From positions 12,399,676-12,463,675 of the forward strand of contig CM119270.1 of NCBI GenBank assembly GCA_051294375.1: a DNA stretch of 64,000 bases, in the 5' to 3' direction. Under the pieces are notes generated by a model, which saw nothing but the letters and a program-made list of their open reading frames with translations, had not been told where the DNA came from and searched no databases. The first letter of the stretch is position 1; each line of letters opens with the position of its first letter. The position numbers and the translations under genes are program-made. The DNA comes from Paraspadella gotoi. Its lineage: Eukaryota > Chaetognatha. Below are positions 46,418 through 60,686 of this stretch, piece by piece.

Positions 46418-48918
46418 TACTATCAAAAAAAAAAGACCCCGCCCCTGTTCAAAGCCGATTCCGTAGGTGGACCTGGCACCCGTTAGGTTATTGCAACGCA
46501 CCTGGCCTCGTGCCAGAAAACTGTTGCCGCTTGGGGTCCGCCGAATGACCCCACTAGAGACGGAGACATTTCCTCCGCGGCCTATGGGAATGCCATCCAC
46601 TCAACCTCCTCTTAAGAGGTCGTTCCCGTCTGAAGCCGCCGATTCATTCAGGTCGCGATTATTCGAGTCTTTTTCTCTCTTCATTGTAAATCCGATTAAA
46701 AACTGAACTTCATCCTCCGTCGGCTGTCTTTCGCCGTATTCCTCGTCGGTAATTTGTACGTTGTCTTCGGCCGTATTTCTCGTCGTCCTTCCGTCGTTTT
46801 GTCTTCAGCCGTGATCTTCGTCCGTCAGTCTTCGTCGTTTGTCTTTCGCCGTATTCGTGACGTGCGTCGTACTTCGTGGCTCCTACGCCTTTTCTCGAAT
46901 CCCTGGGCGTCGGTCGGTTGTGTGTTGTTTTCCTGATATTTTTTTATCATGAAGTTAATGAGGATGTCTGTCTCGAAACCTTAATTCGGTTGTTATCTAG
47001 GATACTAGCAATTGTAGTCCTTCTTCCCCCGGCGAAGGAGTGATATTGAGGATGAAGGAGAGAGACGAGAGAAGAGAGAGAGAGAAGAGAGAAGAGAGTA
47101 AGAGAGAGAGGAGAGAGGGTGAGTGTGACGTGAGAGAAAAAAATGGAAGGTTTCGCGCTGAAGCGAGTCCAGACGAAGGAGGTCCCGGCGAGTTGAGGAG
47201 GCCAGCGTTGATAATTTAAATGGTGCGGAGAGTGAAAATTGTTTACAGGAAACATCATTAAACACAAAAAGAACGAATAAGGAAAGCTTTGCTTCTTCAT
47301 AAAAACAACAAATCGAAACTCATTTCAAATTCCGTAGTCGATTATCAAGTTATTGGGTAATTTATTTTCTTACAACAAAAAATTCCATTTTCAATGTTGC
47401 ACTTTAAAATTCCATCATTGCAAAGCAATTTTTGTTAATCATTTTTCTCACTAATAGAAAGAAAAAGCAAAATTTTGTCAAGGCGCCATGGACTTCCTGT
47501 TGTTCAATCAAGTCTTATTAAAATACCAATTTGTTTGTTTGACAAAATTCATTACAACAGTTTTCTAAAATTTGTTAAGCTTTAATCACCATGTTTAATA
47601 CCTGCGCAAACAGAAACACAGAAACATTCAAAGAAACAAATTGGTCATCTACTAATGGGTCATCTAAGCAATGGTAATCCTATATATGCAGATGATAGAT
47701 ACCGTTTTTCGAGTAATTGATAAACCAATAAAAGAAACAAAAATACAAGCACCTTGGATTTCTGTTTAATTAACCGTTAACTATACTTTATTTAACTTAC
47801 TGAGTCCTAATAACTTTCGTCAGTCAAGACAAAATAAAGGATATAGGATGGCCGCCGATCCGCCTAAAAACGCACAAATGAGCCTTTTTTTTTCTCAAAT
47901 AAACTAAAGGCAAATTGCAAAGAAAAACAATTTTTCCTCTCACCCACACAACCAATCGTTTGTGACCCTTGAACCCATCCACTAGAGCGAGACGGAATTC
48001 TCCGTCCCTGCGTCTCGGCCACCCACCGGGTTCGATCCCATGCGCGTCCAGTCTCGCCCCTCACCCTTCAAAGTCCTGCTATGGGACGTGAGACTGAGCC
48101 AGACCTGGATGGGCCTTTTCCAGATCTTCAGAGGCTCCAACCGCCCGAGAGTGGGAATTCGGCCCTTCGTGCAAGCGGGGGACGAAGGAGAGACCCGGAA
48201 GAAAGGGATGAATGGCGAAAAGAACGGAACAACGTTCCGTGCACCAATTCTTGTGAGGACATCGTTTATTGGCTTGTTTCTTTTTTCCACTCTTTTATTT
48301 TTTTCAGTTTTTTAAAATTGATTTTCTTACTTCAGTTTTCCCTATAGATGAGTAATCATTTCCCCTATCGTACTATATATAATAATAAGTACTAATATAT
48401 ACTACTGAAAATTCACATTTGTTTTTTTTTTTTTTCGCTCCCCTTCTTAATTCTTTCTTTCTTTTTACTTTTTTATCTTTTTTTCTCTCTTCCCTGTTTT
48501 TTTTTCGTTTTTAAAACCGCTTTCTCCCAATTTCTTTTTCTCAGAAAAAAAGCCCTCTTGACTCCGTTGCCCGGACGCCGCCAGTGTCGAATCAAAAAGT
48601 GGGATAAATGCTTTTTACGGATGGTCTCAAGCAACTTCAAAATGCTCCCTTGGACAGATCGGACACTTATGCCAAGTGAGGGACAAAAATACTTTATTAC
48701 CGTAGTCTTTCTATGTTCAAATTAAAAAAATCTTAACTTTCATATTGAATAAAAGTAATGTTGTCTTTCATCGACCAGGAGCGGGACGTCGTTCCCGGAA
48801 ATGGCCAACGGACGCAATGATGCAAAGTTTTGGCGGGAGGGCAATTGTTCGGGCTGTCGGATGGCCGTGGGAATGCACCGACCTTTCTGCAAATGAATTC
48901 AGCTGCCTCCTGGATTGA

Positions 48919-49587
48919 AGGAAGAAAAAGGGAAGAGTTTTGAACGTAAAGACGGGGCGATTTGGCTATTTCGAAATGCAAATGCAAAGTTGTAAATTTT
49001 TTTTTTTATCGTATTGCACAATTATTTAATTAAGTTTAAAATGTTCGCAGTTTTTTGATGGAAAAGAATAAATTTGGATTTGTTTTTGTGAATGTTAAAA
49101 AGATGAAAGAACGTTAAAATACGGAAAGTACTTTAGTGATATAGGGCAATTTCAATTGGTGTCTGAATACCAGAACAACGAAATCCGTCATATGGGTAAT
49201 AGAGACTCGCCTTTTCCCCATTGTAGTTAAGGCTGTCCCTTACAGGCTGCGATCCTTTTGTGATAGGGAGATAACTACAGTAGTTTAAACTTTTTATTGC
49301 GAATTTTTTTCGAGTTAAACGCTCATCTCTTTTCTGTCCGCTCGATTAGATTTAGAATATCGTTTTTGGAATGCAGCGGCCTTGTCCCGTCCCGGTTTCC
49401 GCGGACAATTTTTTTTTCTTCGTCAAACGATGGAGGGAAATAGACTACAAGTTTTTTTTTCAAGAAACAACGGACAACAACAATAACCAACAACAACCGA
49501 AAGCAACAATAACAACGACTGGAACGTGACGACCAAAAAAGTTCAAAAATCTGTGATGTCTGTAAAGTAGGCTTCGAGGGGTATCCA
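48919..49587. other. Noisy copy of the gene 2 3' flank
   Basis: Follows 32624-33244 with indels, including an AATAAA after the broken stop, and then switches to the exact copy of 33245 onward at 49588. Confidence 0.8.
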
Positions 49588-49603
49588 AGATTGATGGTGA
49601 AAC

Positions 49604-49669
<66 letters not shown>

Positions 49670-51552
49670 CGAGGAGAGAGGCGTGTTGGTGGTTGTCGCT
49701 GTAATGGATCGAGGCAAAGCGAAGAAGTATAGCTTCGAATGAGGTTAATCGAAGTTTAGTTACCCCACGTAGGGCAATTTCTTAAGTAGAGTCAATGAAC
49801 TCAGAGGTCTTATAACGACGTCTGTTCATAATGTATACGATTTCGAATCTCTACGAAATTCTCACATTTTTTTTTTAACTCTCCAATTTGGAAAAATAAA
49901 AAAAAGATCCCAAACCAGGCCTCTTTCGGTCGGAGAGATAGACATCCTCATCTCTCTCGCTCTCTCTCCCTCTGAGTTTCGCAACGCCAAAAGCTTTTGC
50001 TCCACTCTCTGTGACTAGTACGAAAGGGGAATAAAAGGAATAAAACGAAAAAAAAAAAGTAAAAATAAAAAATAATAGAATAAAAGCAAAAAAAAAAAAT
50101 AAACAGCTTCGCTCTGAGGTTAAACGGCGCCGACGGCTACAGACCCGCCACCGAACGCGGCGTCATTATCCGTAGACAGGCCTCTTCATCCCGAGGTCGT
50201 TCTAGTTCATAAGAAAAGCCTTTTCTCTCTCTCGTCTCGGTCTCTCTCTCCCTGGGTCTCTCCTCCTCTCTCTCTCGTCTCTCTCTCTCTCTTCTCTCTC
50301 TCCTCTCTCTCTCTCCCTCCTTCTCCAGCATCAGCGTTTCAACAAAGCCCCCCTTCCCAGCATTCTTTCGAATTTTCTATCGCTCGCCGACACCAGACGC
50401 CCAAAAGCCTCATGCGGACCATCGCTCAAGCTTCTTTCTTTTCTCTCCCTCTTCCCTGGTTCCAAAATCTCCTCTCTCTCTCTGTCTCTTTCAAAATCTT
50501 CCTCCTCTGAACCTCTCTCCCGGCCTTTCTTTCCTCCTCTCCTGCCCGTCTTCCCCCCTTGCTCTTTCAAAGGGTATGGTTTCGCGTAGGATTGGCCCAT
50601 CTCATGGGCTTAATTTCCGTCAACGCGACCATTCGGAGAGCCAACAGAAGAACGTTAATCCTCTCCCTCATGCCTTTGTTTCATTGACTCTCGATAGTTT
50701 GTCCTCCATCCCCCGGGAACGCTGCCTATTTCTCGCATGAATAACGCAACGCTCTCCTCTTTCCTCTTTTGCCGTCCTCGACATCCTCTGGAAGCTGCGC
50801 GATGGGTTTTAAGTCTCTCTCTCTCTCTCTCTCTCTCCCTCTCTTTCTCGTCGTCTCTCTTTTCTCTCTCTCTCTCTCGTCGTCGAGTCTCCTGCCCTCT
50901 CGCTCTGTCTCTGGCGTCTCTCTCGTCCCTCGTCGATCCGTTCGTCGCTCAGCCCGGCGGCCTCCTCCCCTCCCATCCAGGCGCCGTCCGGTCTGCGGGC
51001 GGCGCACAGCCAATCGCCGGCAGCAGCGGCGGCCTGCTTCCAAGACTGGCGGCGGCATCCTGCTGCAGCATCGCGCCCGGAATGCTTCTTAGACACCTCA
51101 AACACGAATACGGAGCCGGATGAGCGAAGACCGTCCCTCGCGGGTGAATCAGGCTGCCAGTGGAAAGCTGCTTTGCCGACGTGGCTGCTGCTGGACGCTG
51201 CTGCAAAATGCTGCTGCACGTGACGCAGTCGTCCCTTAAAGCCGCCCTAACGATTACGATCAATCGTCTTCTTCTCACGATCGAAGTGAAAAAAGAAAAA
51301 AAAAAGAAGAATAATCTGCGATCCTCGTTAGTACAGTAAGCAACAGTTAATTTCCGGCTGCAGAACATACGATGATGATTTTTTTCTTCCTTTCGAGACG
51401 GGGTACAGTTCCGGATTTTGAAATTAACACGGCAATCTACTCTCTCTTCTCCTCATCTTACTCTCATCTGTTTACGTCTCGTCTCTCTCCTCGCTCTCTT
51501 CTCTCCTCTCTCTCCTCTTCATCTCGTCCGTCTCTCTGTTCTCCTCTCTTCT
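49588..51552. repeat. Second copy of 33245-35209, identical
   Basis: Offset 16,343 throughout. It ends at a 25-N gap exactly where the (CT)n of the first copy continues. The contrast with its noisy neighbours on both sides marks it as a polished contig piece placed twice. Confidence 0.9.
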
Positions 51553-51577
51553 NNNNNNNNNNNNNNNNNNNNNNNNN
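51553..51577. other. Assembly gap, 25 N
   Basis: A placeholder run inside a (CT)n tract. Confidence 0.95.
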
Positions 51578-51803
51578 TCTCTCTCTCTCTCTCACATTCA
51601 CTGCGCGAAGCGAGGAGCACCCATCTTCATCCCTCCAGTAAAAGCGAAGCGAATATTTGTAAACAATTCTTAATCGTTTTCGTTATTTTTCGTCGTCAAG
51701 GTAACTGAATTAAACACTGGAAAAACAAACGTTGTTAACAAAGATTATTCATTTTTAGGGCAGAAATTCCGAGTTTTTACCGTGTGTGTGCCTTACCTTA
51801 TGG
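51578..51803. repeat. Noisy copy of ~35205-35443
   Basis: Continues the (CT)n flank with indels up to GTGTGTGCCTTACCTTATGG and then jumps at 51804 to the same first base (CTAGCACATTTCGCG) that starts copy B. Confidence 0.8.
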
Positions 51804-54800
51804 CTAGCACATTTCGCGCGCTTAGTCTTCGCGCGTCATCGAGCACTCGGAACCGCACTGGTGTTCGTGCCCTCATTGCTGTCAAGAATCTAAAACCCGC
51901 CAACAACAGTAACCGCGACTAGTCAGCTCTCGAGTTCTCGGACTATTCTGCATATTTAACCCTGTACGGAATCAAATATTTTAATTTTTGACTATTTCGA
52001 TTCCGTCTTGATTTGATAAAAAACTTTCCAATCTCGTAACTCTCTAATTTAAGACTACATACACTAAAAACAGACCGACCGCTTATTCCTGAATACCATT
52101 TGGCATTAAAGTGTGAAATATTACACCAGAGGAATCACTTATCCGACTGACATTTCGGAATCGTGACGTTCGACCTGTGGGAGGGAAACGCCACGCAAAC
52201 TGCGTCAAAAACGCTCGGCGGGATTTTAACGGTTTGGTTTATATCAGACGTTATCATGCAATTTGTCATTAATCCGCCAATATTTTTCATCCCTAACATA
52301 TTTTTTTTACCATCGTCAACCATTATTAAACGGCATTGTTCACGGAAGTCGTCATCTTAATTATCATCATCAATCATTATCAATCAGCAGCAGTTGTCCA
52401 TCAGTCAATTTTATTTTCATCGTTTATCAATGTCATCAATGTCAATCAAGGAGACGGCTAAAAAAGCAGAAATGTTCTTTTATTTTTCTCTCCATCTAAC
52501 GTGTCCTGGTCTAAAACTCTCTCTTCCGTCAGGGTGGAAGTGGCTTCTGCCCTGCCTGTTTCAATTTGACCGCTTTCCTTGTTCTCCGGGCGAAATCTCT
52601 TCTCCCCACTCCTCTTCCTCTTCCAAGTCCGCGTCGTCAAATCCTGCCAACGTGATCGTCAACGCCAGCATCGGTTCCACTTCCGGTTCCGAGGCGGAAA
52701 CCGACGCCGACCAACTGCCGGCGCCGGCGACGCCGACAACCGCCGCATGCGTCTCCCCTTTTCGTTTTTTCTTGCAGCATCGAAACGGTTTTCGTCGTGA
52801 AGGTTTATTTCGTCGCTGAGGACGAAACGACGATCAGACGCTCAAACTTCAAAGAGAACCCTCGTCGGGGCATTTCAGGTCCCGGCGGATTGGCGGGAGG
52901 TGGGTTTAAGCTGGGAGGTTGGAGGAGGACAGAGGCAGAAGCAATAGGTTGTAATAGGAAGGAAGGCTTTTTTGCCAGTCCGGAAAATAAAGGTAATAAC
53001 AGATATATAAAGTAATACGTTAAATTCATTTATAGTTATAAATTGTAAAATGCTTTGTATAGTTTTTTCTTTCGCTTCGTTGTGGTTTGAATAAATAAAT
53101 AAATAATAATAATGTTTTTATTTACTACAACGGATAATAATCATTATTTACTTTACTTCTCGTGTAAAAATGCTTAAATTATTTTTTTTAAAACTAACGT
53201 TTGTATTATATAAATGATAATATCTCTATTCTTAATCGTCCATTTGTTTTTCGTAAAAGATTGCCAAAATGACCTTTTCCCTGACTAAATTTATCTTGCT
53301 TTGTCCATGTTCGACCTTTGGGTTAATATTCAACTGTTAGCAAACAAAACATAAAAGAATTAAAACCCGGAAAACGGCCGGCTCAACGTCTTTTAATTCC
53401 TCGGGCGGTCCCGGCGGCGACTTTCGGGGAATGAAGGATTAAAAACAGATTAAGAAAGATTAAATTCTACTCTTTTTATTCTTCTTTTAGCTTTCAACGC
53501 GTTTGAAAGAAGAAACCGATTAAAACTTTTATTCGATCTCTTTTGCTAAACTTCCGAAAGCAATTTGGTCCAGTCACAGTTTTTAAAAGTGGAGAAAAAA
53601 AAAGTTAAAGAAATGGAAAACGAATTGACAAAAAGATCAAAAGAAATGACAAAGGACGGAACAAAAGAAGAAAAGGGGAAAAACAAGAACAAAAGGCTTA
53701 CGGAAGAGACAAACGTCATTTCTAACGAGGAATGATAGAGAAAGAAGAGAGAGAGAGAAGAGGAGAGAGAAGAGAGAGAGGAGAGAGAAGAGGAGAGGAG
53801 GAGAGAGAGAGAGAGAGAAGCAGGCGCGAACCATAGACCGTTAAATTCTGCCTGAATAAAGAAATTAGAAATCGGAAAATGAGAAGAGTCGCTCCTTCAC
53901 GTTAATTGTCATACGGTTGCGCCCTTTTTCCCCGATAATGAACCAGCGGTGGTGGCGGGGTGATGGGTAGGGACTAGGGAGTTCTTGAGAATGGCCCATT
54001 AGCAAAGAAAGAGAAATAAAATTAATGAAGGAGAGAGAGGAAAAAAAAGGGAAACTTTTAACAATACTCTGTGCGCATAACAACGACGTGAATAATCATT
54101 ACTGTAAAGGAAAGAAGGAATATGATTGGAACAGAAACGTAAAGCCGCTAAAATAAAAGCGAACGATGATTAGGCAAAACTGACGCCAATTACATAAATA
54201 TAATTCCATGATGGGAGAAAAGTTTTGGGTAGGGGAGAAGAGACTTCAAGGGATGATGTTAAAGAAAGAGGTCCGCCTTAACAAACAACAACTAGCAACC
54301 AAAACAAACCATATTTATACCCTAGGTTGAACCTGTACACATCCTCATCCACGCGATCGTTCAAACGAACGTCCCTTGGCGCGGGCCGTGCCGACTTCGC
54401 CTTCGACTCGGACGGGAATCGAACCCGAGTCCGACAAGGCCTTCGGGGGCCGAAGATCTGGACGAGCGGTTGGACCGACTTGAAGTTGGTCGGACGGAAG
54501 TTTGAAGAGGTGTAGATCCTTAAACATCATCTCCATCTATTTAATAATCACGGACGACGTTCATTAAAAATAAAATTTAAATTCAATTAATTCTCCGGCA
54601 CATTCCGTGTCCGCGGAACGAGTTAGTGATTTCTCGAGATTCTTAATTCATCGATCTTAACTTTTTAAAGGTTTCAGATTTTAACTTTTGCGTCTTATTT
54701 TGAAGTGGTTATGTTCATTCCACCAGGAAGAATTGGATGCCGAAAGACACGACGAACGACGACGACGGATACACGAAACGACCTCAACCCGCCAAAACGC

Positions 54801-57800
54801 TGCCCGTCGCAGACTTGACGGAACCACTCGACCTCAGAGGGAGGCGACTCCAAAAGTGATGGACGAACCGGGTGTTGGAAGAGGCGGGAGCGAAGGCGGA
54901 GATGAAGGTCGAAAGAAAAGAAGGAAGAGAAGGATCTGCTCTACGACGCCGACGATGACAGATTTTCAAAGACGACGACGAGAAATACCGTGGTGGGATC
55001 CTCTGCAGATGCTGGAAGAGGACTGGAGGCGGAATGAGGCCCATGAGGTTTCGGAAGCTTCGACGCATCGAACGAACGAAACGACCGACCGACTAAAAAG
55101 CCCAGCTCGAACAGATTCGACATTTTAATGAATCCCATGGAGATGACTTAGGTTTGTTGGGGAAGAGAGAATCTCTTTGAAAGGAAGAAGAGAATCCAAC
55201 GACGACGAAACGAACGACGACCGACCGACGACGACGAAGAAACCGTCGACTTTCCGGGAAGAAAACTTAATTCGCAATCAACTGAGGTGGAAGAATGGAT
55301 TACAAGGATCCCGTCGACGATCCCACTCGACGACGGAGATCCTCGGACGCCGAAGTCGGAAAGTCGTCGTCGACGGAATCCTCGCTTGCCGCGGAGACGT
55401 CGTTGTCGTCGCCGAAGCGTCCGCCCTCTTTGGACTGCTTCGAAGGCGCGGGATTCGAAGAGTGCGACCTGGCTACGGACTCTCCAGGAGACGGTCCCGT
55501 CGCGGGGATCCCGGCGGCTTTCATTGGGCAAAGATGTTGAAGTTTGCCCGATCGAACGACCCGACGAGGACTCTCCCGCGAAAGACGGACCTTGAAGACT
55601 CTCCCCGCGAAAGTTCTCTCTGGTTGGAAGGTCGCGGTCGGGGGCGCCTTCGACGTCACCCGAAGCCGTGCGAATCCTTCGTCGTTTATCCGGCGGCGTC
55701 GAATCTCTAAGACGGGAATGCTCCCGCGAGTGGCGCCGTTGGTCCTAAAACTGCTGAAGGCTGTTGACGAAAGTCTCTAACGAATGCACTCGAGTCACTG
55801 AAGGCTCCGTCGACGAGCTCGTTGGCTTTCTGGGCTCCAGGTGTTGCCGCCAGAGGACGAACTAGAAAGCGCCGCCGATTGGTTGAACGGTTGCCTTTCG
55901 CCGAGTTTTCGCGCCGGCGGACGCAGCGAGTTTTCCGGCTGCTGGACGAGGAAATCCCGACGTCGGTGGAGAAAGTATAGGAAGCGCGCCGGCGCCTGCT
56001 CCTTGCGCGCCTTGCGCAGAGTAGCCCGGCGTCCGGCGGGGAAATCAGAAAAGCCGCCGGACGGCGGCCCTTTTGCCTGCGACCCCTCTTGACGGGTGAC
56101 TGCGCGGTTGAGGAACAGAGGCTGGAGAATCTCGGAGGCTCTGGCGATCTTGCGGGTCGCCGAGACCGCTTGGGACATTTTTTGTGAAGGCTTTTTCGAA
56201 GGATGCGAATTCGAGAGCCAACGGGGGATGTTTAGGTGAGGGAGAGAAAATGGATGACGATTGTATTCATCTGTACTATTGTATTTTTAAATTTTAACGA
56301 CTGACGGGTTTGCGGTAATTGCCAACGATGATAATACCCAGTTCCATTTAATTGTTAATTTTCTTTCATTATGAAACTAAATAATGTTTTTTCAATTAAT
56401 CTTAGCCTTAATAATCTTATCCCGGCAGATGAACCGTAGATGGTTCTCCAGTCTCTTCGCCACATGCTTGGCAGCACGAGTCGCCCAAGCAGATCGGTCG
56501 ACAGCCGCAATTCGATCGTCGAACTGCGCACTTCGTCGAAGCCGCGCTGGATCTGCTTCGGGTAACAGGGATTTTGTTTCAACAGGAATATGTAAGTGAG
56601 TTTAGATTTTTTACAATATTGTAATTGTTATTGCCATCTAAAAATGTTCTTCCGCTGCAAAAGGGTTTTCATTGTCCGCTGTTCGCTTTTTGCCGAACTT
56701 TTAAAGTGAATCGTTTTGAGTGATCCTAATTATATTCCTCATCCTCCCCCCAGTGCCAAATAGAGAATCGAAAATTCTCCTCCAAATCCCAGTGGCTCCA
56801 TCGTCGACCGGACGATCCTATCGATGACTTCGCCAACGGCCGTCAACACGTCACCTTTGTGAGTATCCATGCCTTGCCCATCCTATCCGTCTACCTGAAG
56901 GCCTAACTTGGCCATCAGGGAAAGGTGTCCGAAGCCAAGCACCGATTGGGCGCTCGGCGCCTTCGTCGGGAATGGTTCAGTCGGACAAAGATTAGAACTA
57001 AAGGGAAATTGCCAATGAAAACTACAACGATATAATACAATAGTATAGGCAAGTAACATTAAATGAGATTGATTGATCACCCCTGGCCGCCACCATTGAT
57101 TTTCCGTTTCTTTTCCAACACATTTTTTTTAATGAAATGGTAACATACAAATATAAAATTATCTATTCATGTTATATGAAAGAAGCTATCTATGCCCCTG
57201 ACTTTTTTCCATGGCTTTGGTGGTTTAAGGCCTCCAATTCACTCTTACAAGATAATCATAATGGAACGTAAAGAAGGTTCGAATTTTATTCATATGAAAC
57301 AAAATTAACAGTTTTGATGATATATTTACAATGCAGTTCTGGATAAAATTTCCGTTTTTCTTATCCTTTTTGAAGTAAAAAACTGGCGAAAAAATCATTA
57401 CATAGTCGAAGAAAAGTTTTTTTCATCGCAAGTTAATTATTTGCTTCTCCGAACCTATTTCTTAAACTATACTAATCAGAAAAGATATGACTCTCGATCC
57501 TTCTCTTCCTCAAAGGACCGCCCTTCTACCGGCAAATCCCCGGGCGGCGGTCGCGGAGTTGGAAGTGACTCGCAAAGACCATCGGCGACGTTGGGAATAT
57601 TGCCGGGCGGAAAAGGGAACTCCCCTTTAGATTTCATTCAGTCGGAGGCGGAATTCCGAAGCCGACACAAGGAATTACGAATAAAAAGGGTGAGGAAAAA
57701 AGGCGGTTTGAGGCGATGAGGCGGTTTTGAATGATGAAAGCGAACAAAAAAGTCTTGATAATTTATTTCTGGTCAAAAATGGGCAAATGGAAAAAGAAAG

Positions 57801-60633
57801 GTAAAGGTGCCAAAAACCGAAATGAGGATTGGAAAGAGGGAAGTGAGGAGACTTTACAAAAAAAGGTGAGAACCGAGAAGATGAAAACGAATAGAGGTGA
57901 GAATCTGCGGGTGAAGTTTGGCCATAAAGACTTCGGTTGAAAAAAAAAAACAGAAGTGACGAAAAAAGAATTCACGTGAAAATGAAGGTGGCGGAAGCAC
58001 AAAAAAGTGGAGAAAGAGAGAGCGAAAAGAAAAAAAAAAATCGGTGAAAAAATGTGAAGAGGAAATGCGATTAAGTATTTTTTTTTTTTATTTCGGTGAT
58101 TTCGTGACTTCAGGGATGCGTTTTGATATTATCTTGGTTCCCCGTGAGAGATTGTTAGAAAAAGTTGAAAAATATAATTTTCTTCTCGCAGGCGCCATTG
58201 TTTTGGGACAGCAAAAGATTCGTACTATGACGTCGGAAGCCAATATTTAATGCGGGTGAGCTGACTTAATTAGATAATTTTTTTTTAAAAATTTCATTTA
58301 TTTAAATTGGTACAAACCAATATAAAAATTATCATTCATTAAATAAACAAGCTATCTTGCCCCTGACTTTGAAACAGGCTTGGATGGTTAAGCCTCCATA
58401 TCACTCCTTACAAGATAATGAACAAAGCAAGGTCCACTGCAAGCTTTCATCAAAGACCTCTCTCACAGTCCCCTCCGTTTATGTTCACTCCCAGAGTAAC
58501 CTGGCTTCCCCTATCAAATGAAGCGGTAATAGATGTTTTCAAAAGAAAGTTTCAATTGTATGAAAATTATTTACTCGTATTAGAATTTAAGACTCCTAAA
58601 TCAATATTTTTCAGGTCTTTACGCCGGACGAAAACTCGGTTGACGGGGCCTAACAAACTCTTAGGTGAGTGTTCCTTTTTCTTTTAAAACTTCTTTACTC
58701 TTCCCAGTTCACCTTCACTAATCTTTCCCTATTCCACTGACTCCTACCAGCGCCTTCGTGGGCGACAAGCGTCCTTTTCTTCCGGCGCGAACTCGATGAT
58801 CGGACGGCGTCAGCCTGGCGTAAGAACGGGTTCCGGCGGACCAAACAACAATACCCAACGCCAACAGATCCCTCCCAGAAGTTTGTTTGTGGGCGTGGCG
58901 GGTTTTAACATCTTTCGAAACGTGGAGGATGCCTGCCGCAGCTTCGTCCCCGATCAACTACGGGCCGCCTTGTCTCCATCCACCGCCTTTACGATTATTT
59001 CCTTTCCTACGCGGCTCTTCGGTCTCCTTCGCTCGGTAGATTCAAGAGTTTGAAAGGGATGAGAAATGGGCTGTAAGGGATGAAACAAAAGCGGACAATA
59101 GAATGGTAAAAAAAAATGGATTAAAATAGAAAAAGAAATCAAAATAAAGATGGAACGTCAAATGAGATAGTGTGGCAAGCAACGACTTAAAGCCAGAAAT
59201 AAAATAGATGGGAAAACTTAATGAATGAAGTGGGAAAGAAAAAAAACGAAATATATGGAAAAAAAAGAAATAGATAAAAAATAAAAGTAGATGAATTTAA
59301 GTTTTTTTACCGATTGTTTTTAATAGTCATTTGCGTGGTTAATTTCCAGATTGGAGAGATTGCAAAGAAAAAAAAAAGCAAATTTAATAATAGAACCGCC
59401 TATTGTCCGTGTATAAAAACGCAAAAAATCTTCCCTTTGAAAGAACGCAGTTTGGGCGAAGAGCCGGGTGGGCAATTTGTAGTTCATCCTCTATTCAGAC
59501 AGAGATCTTTCATGTTGAAAGACGTTCAGACCGCCAGTCCTGGGTCCTAAGGGAAAGGCTGTGAGTGAATAATGTAAAATTGCCATGGCCTCATGCAGAG
59601 CTTTCGTAGTGCTTACTGATCCTTCACAATCTTTATTTACGTTGTTATCACTTTTCTTTTGCATTTCTCTAAACCCAATCGCCGACTGCTCCACCCAAGC
59701 CGTCTCCACCTCGCCTGCGTCTCCAATTCGTCTGCTACGATCTCGTGCCTCGCGTGCGCCAAGGGTCTCCGCCACATACCCCAAGGCGTCCCTCAGCGTC
59801 GGCGGGGGCGCCACAGGTCGGCGTCAGCCGGCCGTCGTCTCAGCAGGAACTGCGACGTCACCGTCAAACAATCAATTTAATAAATTTTTAAAAGGGTCAT
59901 TGAATGAGTTAAGTCTATTTTAAATAATCTGTAATGTTGTAAGGGTGCGACTTAGATAATTAAACTTTGTGACAATGAGAAGGCAAAGTTTACCTGAGTT
60001 AAATGTTCTGACCTGCATGGACGGGGTCGGACCTGTCACAGGGTCAAATGGGTTCACGATGGTCACTAATATAGATAGTGGACAACATCCCGTCGTTGTA
60101 AAGTAACAGGAGCCGTCGCCTTTACAAAGTCGTTTTCAATTCAATTGTCAATTCAATTTTTTCAATTTCAATTTCAATTTAATTCAATTTCAATTTCAAA
60201 TTCATTCAAATTTCAATTCAAATTTCAATTCAATTTCAATTCTAATTTCAATTCAAGTTTCAATTCCAATTAAAATTAATTTCAATTCAATTTCAACTTC
60301 AATTTCAATTCAATTTTCAAATTCAATTGTCCTCCAAGAAATATGACGTCAAGTACGAGAACTCTTTCATGATAATTAAAAGAGGAAAATGTGAAGACGA
60401 GGTGAAGGCGCGTCTTGAATCCTTTTTAAGGATGAGCTTTTTCATAAGTTTTTTTTTTTTTAATGTTTAATTTGAAAGCAGAAAAGGGCAAAACGACCTT
60501 TGGGCTTAATTCACAAAGATTTCGATCTTGTCGTTTTCAACGTCGTCGTCGAAATCGTTTCCTGTGTCGTCCGTCCGTCCGTCTTTTTTGTCCTAGCTGC
60601 CAATGTCTCCCGTCGTTGACAACCGGGGTCAGA

Positions 60634-60686
<53 letters not shown>

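Larger units (their letters stand above)
37535..48918 (+). pseudogene. Frame-broken copy B of gene 2 (assembly artefact likely)
   Basis: Begins abruptly at CTAGCACATTTCGCGCGC, equivalent to about 21513 inside exon 1, and follows gene 2 exon by exon and intron by intron to the TGA at 48916-48918. Extra bases, often in homopolymers or doubled neighbours, shift the frame every few dozen bases. For example, the acidic exon reads EELDAERHDERRRR where gene 2 reads EELDAEDHNDDDDD. The whole copy is roughly 7% longer than the original. Introns and exons are equally affected and substitutions are rare. That fits uncorrected long-read sequence better than an ageing duplicate gene. Confidence 0.75.
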